From: Planctomycetota bacterium
GTDB taxonomy: Bacteria > Planctomycetota > Planctomycetia > Pirellulales > Pirellulaceae
Reading direction: 5' to 3'
DNA length: 64,000 nt
Assembly: GCA_014381825.1 (NCBI GenBank)
Contig: JACNKX010000072.1
Coordinates: 1 to 64,000 of the forward strand
This document shows, one piece after another, positions 8,201 through 19,200 of this stretch. The notes under the pieces are model-generated. The model worked only from the letters and a program-made list of their open reading frames with translations, was not told the origin of the DNA and made no database searches. Within the stretch, counting starts at the first letter, position 1. Each line of letters opens with the position of its first letter. The position numbers and the translations under genes are program-made.

Positions 8201-9484
8201 GGATAAAGTGGCGACCAGCGGACGACGTCGCGACCATTTCGCGAGACGTTCGACACGCCCAACAGGCCGAGCTTGGATTGGCTCGTTGTTGATGAAGCGT
8301 TTCAAGTCAGCGGCAAGATCCATGGCGCTCGTGTAGCGGCGCTGAGGATCCTTGTGGAGGCACTTCAGGCAGATCGTTGCAAGATCCACAGGAATCGTCG
8401 GGTTCAATTGTTGCGGTGAAACCGGTTCTTGCTCGATCACTAGACGGAGTGTGTCGATCGCATTCGCGGCTTGGAATGGTGGGCGACCGGTGAGCATGGA
8501 GTACAACGTCGCGCCCACGGCATACACATCGGCAATCGAACCGACACTCGTTGAATCGCCGACAGCTTGTTCGGGCGCCATGTAGCTTGGCGTGCCAAGG
8601 ATCTGGCCGGTTCCAGTGAGTTCGCTACCGGTGTCGGTCCGCCGCGCGAGACCAAAGTCCGTGATGCGAGGCTGCCCCGTTCTGTCGATCAACACATTTA
8701 GAGGCTTGATGTCACGGTGGACGACGCCACGATCGTGGGCGTAGGCCAAAGCTTCGCACATGTGAGTTGTGATCTCGGCAGCGTCGAGTGGCTCGAGTGG
8801 CTTGCGTTGAATGCGAGCCCACAGACTTTCGCCATCCACGAAGCCCATTGTAAAATACGGCAAACTTTGGTACTCAGCTACATCGTAGACAGGCACGATG
8901 CCTGGATGATCAAGCTGTGCGGCGGCCTCTGCCTCGATTCGGAATCGTTCGCGCTCTTCTTTCTGTGCAAATGGTCCTGCCAACATCATCTTCAGTGCTA
9001 CAACGCGGTCCAGTTTTTCATGCCGCGCACGAAAAACGATGCCCATGCCGCCACGGGCAATCTCTTCGAGGATTTCATAATCGTCGATGCGAGCAAGCGA
9101 GAGAGCATCGGGCAATGCACTGTTGCCGTGACTCGTATTACCAGCAGACGAGGATGCACCAGAGAGGTGAAGGGATTTGGCACGCGCGACGTTTTCATTG
9201 CGATCAGATGCGCCGACGCTTGCTTCAGCCCTTTGCCCTCCTGTCGTCTCTTGGTCCATTGCCTCTGGCAATCGTCGCACGCGCTCAAGCAATTCCAACG
9301 CCCGCTTCGCGCGGACAAGTTGAAGATCGTTCGATCGGTCATCGAGGACGGCTTCATCGGCTACGGAACCATCAACGAGGGCTTCGTGCATCGCCGCCAA
9401 ACGCGAGGCAAACTCGTCACTGGGAAGATTGTGCATCGATTCCGAATTCGCTTCACGCTTACTCACTGCATCTTTCCAGTTCAT
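5216..9484 (-). CDS. Membrane Ser/Thr protein kinase with WD40 propeller and TPR-like tail
   Basis: The 1422-residue protein begins with ~130 flexible residues, then a Hanks-type kinase domain (~135-400). Key parts are the glycine loop ARGGMGIVFRA, catalytic Lys in VALKMM, HRDIKPLN, DFGLA and MAPEQ, so it should be active. A single membrane span follows (about 419-447, after a basic RLAKWSRRR). The rest holds WD40 repeats (clear examples FSPDGQLIMSSGGDNTIRLW near 880 and WSPDGKSIAFAQ near 1130) and TPR-like helices (~1255-1422). The kinase faces the cytoplasm in such proteins. The start at 9484 overlaps the end of the sigma factor gene by 26 bases, so the two are likely co-translated and may act together, with the kinase controlling the sigma factor. 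That link is known as a genomic pattern in planctomycetes; the mechanism here is inferred. Confidence 0.9.
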   Translation of the reverse strand: MNWKDAVSKREANSESMHNLPSDEFASRLAAMHEALVDGSVADEAVLDDRSNDLQLVRAKRALELLERVRRLPEAMDQETTGGQRAEASVGASDRNENVARAKSLHLSGASSSAGNTSHGNSALPDALSLARIDDYEILEEIARGGMGIVFRARHEKLDRVVALKMMLAGPFAQKEERERFRIEAEAAAQLDHPGIVPVYDVAEYQSLPYFTMGFVDGESLWARIQRKPLEPLDAAEITTHMCEALAYAHDRGVVHRDIKPLNVLIDRTGQPRITDFGLARRTDTGSELTGTGQILGTPSYMAPEQAVGDSTSVGSIADVYAVGATLYSMLTGRPPFQAANAIDTLRLVIEQEPVSPQQLNPTIPVDLATICLKCLHKDPQRRYTSAMDLAADLKRFINNEPIQARPVGRVERLAKWSRRRPLVATLSASVAIAVVTLLAGGIWYQMRLAAALDTTELARKEVANILYTSLTGEADYLNQTRPEGYGPRVWQALEQARDLDTPLRDPSRLRQLAVSSLGHLAARDPMILATGGAIVTAANVTADGRFLFAGFSDGQLIIFDLEKHQELLRRKVQDDAIVAIQQLDHDRVQTHGPFCRSFNIWNFAEDTLSQVSQVKLPEPRDFLGLRSTPDGSIMLGVTGLPEAVIENAEWRTTSGPPALTGMVALLKNDDTSEATRFSIRPIDATGSGDPAKALMAPLANIPFSMRFDISNSHLVVAYSWLDREVWEKHGAQSNTISIYDIHTGELETSINPSCGALNSVLFSQDGRLIACAGHIGATIIDRTSGELVVRLDNIGSCGVESFVGSSDVILSNESEYIWYSVRQRQSLARFKKRDDGAYLQVSTPGNHALWLGTDKLRCSNVRGTARRAIVAHRNVAKAVRFSPDGQLIMSSGGDNTIRLWNARTLERLLEIPGSEGDLSPDGSLLAVYDLGCVQFWDVATGSFVGQTDPCEFPNLIRFSPQSDMVVVTGWNRGKFWVWQLDRKRPPTPHGRSPANVSARLLLADEVGSVVATWSPSGRQLAYRSGSRICVHDFDKPNDDFLIDVTTPASYRSVVFLSEERLGIADGHFEVWDLEQRRCDRVSESPVSVPVTLSPNKEFLLCREKIFRIDDMQEVFSLPIWAVEFWSVDWSPDGKSIAFAQNAGDVVVWDLEQVHARLSSIDLDWQSNEFHKLEPLESVRQLITLSRDSSRDAYNDWRPRCDALLARLSTGQAATNDESSEARWLLTHVHPIGVPFSMVAQEPIGRRLQLLSEVGYRLREEGQYQAAEDLLKGVVAIGNEVAPQDTTIVTVLYYANGHLGNLFTFSLKDRLTDGISAFQASHAALRLLEDSTRPFAMVDQQSQFWSHRNFAVALAQNDNRKLAIEHMQKALAIHEDNRTATATIKDMAGNYENLVRWLEEELRADEADAVRERVDAARSSCR

Positions 9485-10088
9485 CCTGGAGTCGAATAAT
9501 GGCTCGCGACCACAGCTTTCTGGCGGCCTCTGTCGATCGCCCCATTCGTTTACCGATGTCGACAAATGAAAGCTGTTGCCAGTTCCTTAGCATGATTACT
9601 TCGCGGTCATCTGACGCCAAGCAATCCAATGCTGCTTGCAAGCGATCGGCCTCTTCATGAGCGATTGCATCGGTTGCTGGTGTTGCGTGTGCCGCGGCGA
9701 CTTGTTCCGCTCGCAGCCGCACACTGCCTACATCGATCCCCTGTTCACGGAATACGTCACGGCCCGCGGTGCGAAATCGCCGCCGAGTCTCCTTGATGTC
9801 GTTGAGCAAGATGCCGCGCAGCCAAGCCAGCAACTCATCTCGGCTCTTGCCTCGAAAGTCGCCGATGCAACGTTGGGCCGAAAGCATCGATTCTTGAACA
9901 AGATCCGACGCCCCTGCCTTTGGTACGAGTCCCGACTCCAATTCCTGATTGGCGATGAGCAGCAAATAAGCGCGACAGTCCTGCAACAACTTACCCACCG
10001 CTTCTGCCGAGCCATCCTGGGCCTCAACGAGCAACACCTCAAACCAGTCGTGGTGTTGTTTATCTCGTTCAGACGCATTCGAGTCCAT
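9459..10088 (-). CDS. ECF-type RNA polymerase sigma factor linked to kinase
   Basis: The 209-residue product has sigma region 2 (about 40-100, including ASDLVQESMLSAQR and FRGKSRDELLAWLRGIL) and region 4 with a helix-turn-helix (LSFVDIGKRMGRSTEAARKL near the C-terminus). It lacks regions 1 and 3, so it belongs to the ECF group. In planctomycetes these are often encoded beside kinases, as here. The ATG at 10088 with GAGGA upstream is preferred to a TTG 33 bases earlier. No anti-sigma factor gene is next to it. Divergent transcription from the giant dockerin gene, 178 bases away, makes that gene a candidate target; this is inference only. Confidence 0.9.
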   Translation of the reverse strand: MDSNASERDKQHHDWFEVLLVEAQDGSAEAVGKLLQDCRAYLLLIANQELESGLVPKAGASDLVQESMLSAQRCIGDFRGKSRDELLAWLRGILLNDIKETRRRFRTAGRDVFREQGIDVGSVRLRAEQVAAAHATPATDAIAHEEADRLQAALDCLASDDREVIMLRNWQQLSFVDIGKRMGRSTEAARKLWSRAIIRLQDELERCSE

Positions 10089-10266
10089 CGATGTCTGATC
10101 CTCAAGGCGCGACCCGGCCAAAAAAGTGGCTAGCTATTATCAATGCTGTCTCAGAAATCTTCAAGTTGCGTCCGCTTTTCTGCCTGTTTGGCACATAGCG
10201 GTGTAGCCAGTTCCGCGCAGGCCAATTGCTCGGTATGCGCCTTCCAACTTGGAGGAATCAACAAAC

Positions 10267-13200
10267 ATGTTCAAACGCATGCGTTTCAAGCCTTTGCGAC
10301 CAAAACACAGACGCAAACGACGGCTCGTCGGTGAGAAGCTGGAAGATCGCCGCCTGTTGACCACTTTCGTCTTTGACAACGACAACCAGAACAACGCATG
10401 GATCCAGGCAGAAAACTGGAGTATTCGCGAAGCAGATGGCACGATCAGCAATCCGAATAACGCAGTACCTGGCTTGAACGATCAGGCAATCGTTCCAGCT
10501 GGCTTCACGGCATCGATGTGGTACCTACACACTGCCAAGCAGCATGTTGACACGCTCATCGTCGAAGATGGTGCACACTTGTCAATTAACGATTCAACGC
10601 TTGCTGTGGGGACGAACGCCACGATCGACGGCCGCTTTGATTTAGGCGTTCCATCACTGAATAACCCAGATTCGAGCAGGATCGAAGGGACCGGAACACT
10701 TTCAATTAACAACGAAATGCGATGGCGCGGTGGAAACCTCGCCATCACTACCGCTGTTAGCATCTCAGGAACGCTCGCTATCGACACGTTGGGAGACCGT
10801 GTGGGGTCGCTCAACAGCATCAGTCATACCCCAATCTTGACGGGAGAGATCAATAACTATGGCGTCATCAATGTAGTGGGACCAGAGATATTAACGGAGG
10901 CCGAAAGCCAGCAGTTCGAAGGGCGTGGTGTCGTCTATCACAACGCCGGTGGAACGATTTCCAATTATGGCGAGCTGCGCATCCCCGGCGAAGTGAATGT
11001 CTTAGGATTCGAGAGTTCCCAAGGTGTGCTGAATATGCCAGGCGGAGTTCTAACGAAGCACGGATCGGGTAATTCGTACATCGGAGTCAAATTCGAAAAT
11101 GATGGTCTGCTCGATGTTCAGCAGGGCCAACTCGCTCTTGGCGTGGGTAGCGGCGGCATCGACGACGGAATCAGTTCCGGTGAGTTTCATGTTGGTGATG
11201 GCGGCAACTTAGCTTCCTATTACAGCTTGACCACGGATGTGAACTCGCAGTTCACTGGGGCCTCCAACAGCAGCGTTTCGATCGTGGGTGGTGACAATCG
11301 TATCGGCGGTGCTTACAACATCCCAACGACTTACATCGGCGCGAGCGGAGGCCAAGTCGGACGGCTGCTATTCGTCGGTGATGGATCCAACGTCCGAGTC
11401 AACGATGTGATTCTGGATGGAGGTGCGTTGGGAGGCACGGGCGTCACGCACGTTTACGGCGACTTTGAATGGCGTCGCGGTAACCTCGGCTATGCCGACA
11501 CTCTTCAGATCGCTGGCACGATCAACCTTCATGGAAACACGACAATCGTTGGCGATGACTTCAAGGGACTCGGTAGCGGCAACTCCGGCGGTAACGTGGT
11601 TATCAACCACGGCACAATGACTTGGACGGGAGCAGGCGAGCTTCGGTCGGACCCAGGGGGCGAGTGGATCAACGAAGGCACAATTCACATTCAAACCGAT
11701 GCTCAGCTCGGGCAATACGATGGCTTGCTCACATTACGCAACCGGGGCGAAATCATTAAGGAAGCCGATCCTGATGACCCTACACAAGGAATAGGCGCGC
11801 AGAACTTGTCTGTCGAGTACATCGAAAATGCTGGGACAATCGAACTCCGGTCCGGCGAGTTGCGTCACTCGACGCGTTTCGGGTGCACGAACAATCAATG
11901 TGGCCTGGCGGTCGAGGAAGGCGGACTCGTCAACCTCGCTGGCGGCAACCTTCGTTCGACTCGGCGGATCTTGCTCGACGGCGGCACTTTGGCAGGATCG
12001 GGTGACGTCTCTGCACAGGTCAATGCCAGCAGCGGCACCATCAGTCCGGGATCCTCGCCCGGAAATCTAGCGATCAACGGAAACCTCAATGCGACAGGAG
12101 GCTCTTTATTGATCGAAGTCGCCGGTCCACCGCGCGACAACGGCATCGATGCGGCGGGAGTCAACTTCGACCAGATTGTCGTGAGCGGTAACGCAGCGAT
12201 TGCCGACCTGGACGTCGAGATCTTGGGTGACTACGAACCAATACTGGGCGATCAGTACACCGTGCTGACCGGAAGTTCGGTCAGTGGTCCTACGACCGAT
12301 GATGCCGATTCGGTGGGCATGACCGTAACGTCTAGTGCAACGTCGATTGATCTAGAGGTTACATCGCTGTTGAACGCGCCGCCGAACGCAGATGCGGGTG
12401 GTCCATACTCGGCAACCGAAGGGGCTGACATCACGTTTGACGCGTCGGGCAGCAGCGATCCTGATCACGTGTTGTTGTCTCCGGAAGACGCGGAGTTTGC
12501 GAATCTGATCAATCAATTTCGCAATAGTAACGGGCTGCCGTCAATTCCCATTTCGGCGTCACTTACTCAGGTGGCTCAAATGCACGTACGCGACCTGCAC
12601 GACCACCAGCCGAATACTGGTGAGTGCAACCTCCACAGTTGGTCCGCTAATGGTATTTGGACACCGGTGTGTTATACCGCTGACCATGCACAGGCCTCAG
12701 GAATGTGGGACAAGCCTCGCGAGATAACCAATGGTGTTTACGCATCAGCTGGCTATGAGATCGCATCACAGGGCTATGCCACGTCCCACGATGCGGTTCA
12801 AGCGTTGGCAAACAACCCCAGCCATAACGCCGTCATGCTTAATCAAGGAGGCTGGAGCAACCGCAGCTGGGAGGCGATCGGCGCAGCCAGTTATCAAGGA
12901 TATCGAGTGGTCTGGTTCGGTGAATTAGTCGATCCGCAAGGGGAAGCAAGCACGCCTGACGTGCTCACGTACGAATGGGATTTTGACTACGACGGAACGA
13001 CTTTCGATTCCAACGCGACTGGCATCGACCATACACAGTCATTCCTCAACCAGCTTGGTCCGCGAACCATGGCGCTACGCGTCACCGACGAGCGCGGTGC
13101 GTCTGACATTGCCACGACAGTGTTGCAGGTCGACAACGTGGCTCCCACGTTCGTGACAAGCGGCGGCAATGCGTTGGCGGTTGCACTCGACGAGAATGTT

Positions 13201-16200
13201 GCCACGGTGACCGGTAGTTTCGTTGATCCGGGTTTGGAAGATGTCCATTCGCTACAAATCGATTGGGGCGACGGATCGGACTTCACAAACCTCAGTCTTG
13301 CCGTCGGTGCGCGGACGCTTACGTCGTCGCACTCCTACGGAGAGAACATCACAGGCGCGGATCGAACATTTCAAATAGAGATTACCGTTCTGGATGACGG
13401 CAACGGCAGCGATACACAAACACTCACGCTGGTTCAACCGCCCGCTCATACTGCTGACGCCGGTGGACCATACGTCACAACCGAAGGTGCGTCGATTGAA
13501 CTCGACGGCTCAGGCAGTTCCCCTGTGAGTCCCGCCTTATTCTACGAGTGGGATCTCGATTACGACGGACAGCAGTTTGATGTCGACGTCGTCGGTGTTC
13601 GGCCCACCGTGGTGTTTACTGATGATTTCGACGGCCAAGTGGCGCTTCGGATAACGTCCGATGCTGGCGAAGACATCGACGTCGCAAACGTAACAGTGAA
13701 CAATGTTGCGCCTGCTCACACCATGGACGTCTCCATCGAGCAGCTTACCAGCAACACATCGGCATCCCTGGCACCACTTCATCCAACCATGACGCTCGAC
13801 GGACGCCGTGTAGCCTACCGTAGCGCAGCCGAGGAGGTCTCGATCATCGATGAAGACTCCGGAATCACGACGCAAAGCGTACTGTCAGCGACCACGCAGC
13901 CGCTGTTGAGCGGAGACGGCACTCGACTATTCTACGAACGATTTTTTACGACATGCGTGTTGCCGAATATTTGTTCGGAACGCATTGATCACACGGGGAT
14001 TTATTTAGCCGACAGCAGTGATCCTAACTCGCATCCGCGAGTGGATTTGGCAGAGTTTGCGCCATCGGGACGCGAGGTCGACGGATTTGGGGCATCCACG
14101 TCGGCGGATGGCACACGGATCGTCTATCAGGACGATTTTCGTGATGGTACGCGAATCGTTCTGGGCGATGTAACAGATCCCGCAAATATCGTGGCGACGC
14201 CGATCACGGCATTTTCGGATGCGGATCTGGAAGCCGGGCGTCGCAGCATTGAGCCAGCGATCTCCCACGACGGATTGTGGGTTGTCTTCGCTTCCAATCA
14301 AGACCTGACTGGATCGAACGCTGACCACAACGACGAGATCTTTATCTACGACGTCTCAAATGCTTTGCTGTCGCAAGTCACAGACACCAGCAACGCGGAC
14401 AATCGGACTCCATCGATTAGTGAAGACGGCTCGCGGATCGTCTTTCGCTCGAACGGGGACTTTTCCGACGGCAATACGGACGGCAGCGACGAACTTTTTC
14501 TGTTTGAAGTGGACACTGCATCGTTTTCACAGTTGACCGATACGGCCGGTGAACTGTTTGACGCCCCACGAATCAGCGCCAACGGCGAGCGGATTGTCTT
14601 CTCATCAACTGCAGATCTAACCGGAGGTAATGATGACGGCAATCGCGAGCTGTTTCTGATCGATATCGACACACATGCAATAGCGCAAATCACGGACACA
14701 GCCGCAGTCGATCACCGCCACTATGCGATTGGCAGCGATGGAACGAGGTTGGCTTTCGAATCGACGGCAAATCTGACGGGGGAAAACTCAGGACTCGTCC
14801 AACAGGTTTTCGTCGCGGAAGTGCCATTCATAACACAATTGATAGCCACACGAATGAGCGACTTGGACGTAGAACTCCGCGGCGTGTTCGTTGACCCCGG
14901 AGTCATCGACTCGCATACCATCCAGATCGCTTGGGGAGATGGTTCGGATCCTGTAACCATCGTGCCCGACGTGGGCGCGCGAGGCTACGAGACGGTTCAC
15001 CGTTACCCTACGAATGCAACGAACGAAACTGTTACCTACACGATCGCGGTGACAGTAACCGACAAAGACGGCGGGGTGGCGCATGCGACGACAACTGTCG
15101 ACATCTTTCCCACGCCGACCGTGATCGAGGGCGTCAAGTTCAACGACATAAATGGGAACGGTGCCCGGGATGCGGGAGAACCAGGGCTCGCCGGTTGGGC
15201 GATCACTATTCAGAGAATGGGCCCCTACGCTCCCTTCACCGTCATCACGGACGAAAACGGCGAATATCGTGTGACCGTCGACTCCGCCACGTACCGCGTG
15301 TTCGAACAACCTCAGGTAGGCTGGTCACAGACATTGCCAGGACCATCGACCGAACGCGTCTCCGTCGCGTCGGACGGTACGGCAGGCGACCATCACAGTA
15401 CGTCACCGTCCATCAGCGAGGATGGACGCTTCGTCGTCTTCGCTTCCTTGGCGAGTAATCTCGTCGATGAAGACAGTAACGGCGTCAGCGATGTCTTTCT
15501 GCACGATCGATGGCTGGGCGAAACAATTCGCGTCAGCAGTGATCCGACAGCGAGAGAGGGCGCGCTTCCCAGCTACGATCCCGTGATTAGTTCCGATGGC
15601 CGCTGGGTCGCATTCGTGTCGGAAGCGGACCTGATTCCCGATCGCCCCGCTCACGGCATCCCGCAGGTTTATCTGTACGATCGCTTTTCTCGCGACCTGA
15701 CGTTGGCAAGCGTCGGTGCCGGCTGGAATCCCGCCAACGCCGCCGCCACCGCTCCTGCCATCTCAGCCGACAACCTCGACGTTGTGGTGGCCTTTCAATC
15801 TGCCGCGAATAACCTTGTGGCGAACGATCGCAATGAGGTCACTGACATCTTCTGGTACTCACACGCACGTGATCGCGTTCGCCGGGCGAGTGTCGACAAC
15901 AACGGCAACGAAGCGAACGGCCCCAGTGCCGATCCTTCGATCTTGCTGACCCGCGGCGGCTTGGTTTCGGATGTGAAGGTCGCGTTCGAGTCGTTGGCAA
16001 GCAATTTGGTGGGCGGTGACACCAATCAAGCGACCGATGTTTTCATTCGGCATGCCCAAGCCTTCTCGGGGTCCACCGTTGAGTTCACCCGAACCGTCCA
16101 AGTTAGCCTCAACTCAGCCACGGGTGAGTTTGGGAACGGCCCGAGCTATGATCCGAGCCTTGAATTCGGCGGCGTGTCGTACGTTACAGCTGCAAACAAC

Positions 16201-19200
16201 TTGACACTCGAAGGAGGAAACGGGACGAAGATTCTTCATCACGATTTCAGCATCCAAGGGTCTTTGGCTCTCTCTCTCCCAACATTGGTTGCCGACAATT
16301 CCGGATCGCCTGACACACGGCAAGGCCGTACCGTTTATCGAGCCCCGAGGATCTTTGTTGCCGGTGGATCGCGAAGTGCCGACGACGTTCTGCTGCACGA
16401 TCCGGTGGCCGTTGCCACAACGGTGGTGAGCGTCGCCCACGACGGTGGGAAGGCGAATCGTGATTCATTTCAACCTCAGGTATCGGACGAAGGGGTATCC
16501 GTTGTGTTTGGGTCGTACGCCGACAATCTGCTCGACAACGATGATAACAACGCGGCCGACATCTTCGTTCGAGATCTAGGCACGCCGTACACGCTCTCGC
16601 TTGCCGAGGGCGACCAAGCATCTAACATCGACTTTGGTAATTACACAACGAACCCGCCACCTAGGATTGATCCGATTGACGATGTCACGCTGCCTGATAC
16701 ATCACTGGGCACGACCATTACGATGAGCGGAATTACAGATGGAGGCGACGGTGGCCAAAACATTTCGATCTCGATCGAGCATCCAACGCAATTGGACTTT
16801 GGCCCACCGTCCTACGACCCAACTGACGGAACGGCTGCCGTTTCCGTACGTCCTTACGTCAATTTGCCAGGAGACTTTGAAGTTTCAGTAACGCTGACTG
16901 ACGATGGGTCACCCGGTCGCTCGACGACAACCGCATTCACGATACATGTCACAAGTGTTAATGATCCGCCCCAATTGAATCCAAATGGTGAGTTTCGACT
17001 TGACCAAATAACGCCTGGCGAAGTTGACAATGACGGTACGCTGATCGCAGACCTGCTGGGCAGCGCCGGCACGAACGCAGTTAGCGATCCGGACCCAGAC
17101 GCTCTGCAAGGAATCGCAATCGTTTCGACCGATGGCGAAGATTGGCAGTACTCGGTCGACGATGGAACGAGCTGGTCGCCGGTTGGTTCATTATGTGGTT
17201 CACCCCCAATCGCAGGTACTTGCCTCTCGCCGCGCGTACGGCTGCTCGCCGCCGATTTAACAACACGGGTTCGTGTGATTCCAACTGGAAACGGAGCCGC
17301 TTCGTTCACCTTTACTGCCTGGGATCATACGCAAGGCACCAACGGTGAAAATGCGGACCCTGACAATCTCGGCAATTCGCGCAGCATCAACTCGGCCGCA
17401 GCTGTTCAATTCATCAGCGATCTCCCTGTCGCGACGAATCAACGCCCAATCCTCGACAACAGCGGCAACGTACTTGTGGAAATTGATGGCGGCTCGTCAG
17501 TCGCTGACCTGATTGCTAGTGCCCTCATCACCGATCCTGATCTCAATGCCAAGAAAGGTGTTGCAATCAACGAGCTCACTTTTCCCAGCTACACGACTAT
17601 CGCTAGTGGCTCGAGCACGACTCGGCGTCTTGGAAATTGGCAATTCTCTACAAACGCTGGCGCGACCTGGAAAGATGTCTTCACGTGCGGAGACAGCCAG
17701 ATCATGTGTGCCACAACACAACCGCGATTACTCGCCGCTGAATCGTCGAATTGGATTCGCTATGTTGGAGAGAACGTCTCTGTCGGCGTGGTGGGATCGA
17801 CTTCAAGCACCATATCAGGTACGCCCTCTTTGCGATTCCGAGCATGGGACCGAGTACTTGGAAACGACGGTGCGACATTGCCGCTGGAGTTACTAGATCT
17901 TGCTAACTCGATCAGCCTGGAATCGGAAGACGCGGCACTCGCTGGTACGAGCCACCGTCCCGTGCTCGACGACTCGGAAGAGCTCAAGGTCGCTCCCGTG
18001 CTGCGCAATGAACAAGACGGTACGGGTACTCTAATTACAGACCTCCTAAACAGCGTTCTCGGATTTGACCCCATCATGGACGCAGACGAAGAAGCCGACG
18101 AGGGCATCGCTGTTGCAAGTTACGACGATGCAAACGGCAAATGGCAATACTCGCTGAACAGTGGTAACAGCTGGGATTTACTTGGCCCACCGACCGGCTC
18201 ACCCTCTTCGCGTTTGCATTTACTTGCCGCTGATACAGCTACTCGCATTCGATTTACACCAAATTCGGGCTTTAAGGGTGAATCGACGATCAAGTTTCAC
18301 GCGTGGGACCAAACGGTTGGCGTCAATGGCGACAACGTTCCAGCATCGTCGCTCTTTACAACAACAGCCATTAGCCATGATCTAGGATTGGCTCGCGTCG
18401 TAGTTAACAACAATCGGCCCGTTCTTGATTCCACCGGCGACATGATGCTGGATTCGATCTTTCAGAACGAGGCTGACAACGATGGCACTTCGGTCCACGA
18501 TCTACTGGCCAGCGTTGCACCATTGGATCCGATTACAGATGTGGACGGGCCCCTTGAAGGCATCGCGATCGAAACGTTTGACGAATCCAACGGTACTTGG
18601 CAGTACTCTCTGAGCAATGGTTCCATCTGGCAACCACTCGGCCCCCTCGACTCGACAACGATTCTGGGACAAGTCGTCGATCAGGAAGCACGGCTTTTGA
18701 AGTCGAACGGTCCTTCGACGCGAGTTCGCTTCGTACCCAACGTTGACTTTGTGGGTACCGCGTCAATCACGTTTCGCGCGTGGGATCAAGAATCAGGCGT
18801 CAACGGCGGCACAACCTTCTCATCCAGTTACGACGGCGCCAGTTCTAGCCTGAGTGAAAACGTTGAAATGGCGATTATCGTCATTGAGCCAAGGGACACG
18901 GATGGCATCGCTCCTGACGTGGAGGACGGTGCACCGAACAGTGGGGATGGCAACAACGACGGGATTCCTGACAGCCAACAGCCGCACGTAGCTTCGTTAC
19001 CAAACGCTTCCGATGGGACTTATGTGACGATTGTCGCCGAGGAGGGCACGACACTACACAACGTCCAAGCAGTCACCTCACCAGACCCTCGGAGACCCTC
19101 CGGCGGACGCAACTTCCCGGTCGGTTTTTTCGAGTACGAAGTTCATGGTGTGCCTTCGGGAGGCACAACAGAAGTCCGCCTCATCGGGTCAGGCGTCGAG

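Noticed and set aside
8717-9660. Long plus-strand frames (260 and 247 codons) opposite the kinase gene
   Set aside because: They run antisense to a clear kinase domain. Their products are rich in Arg, His and Cys, have no motifs, and overlap each other in different frames.
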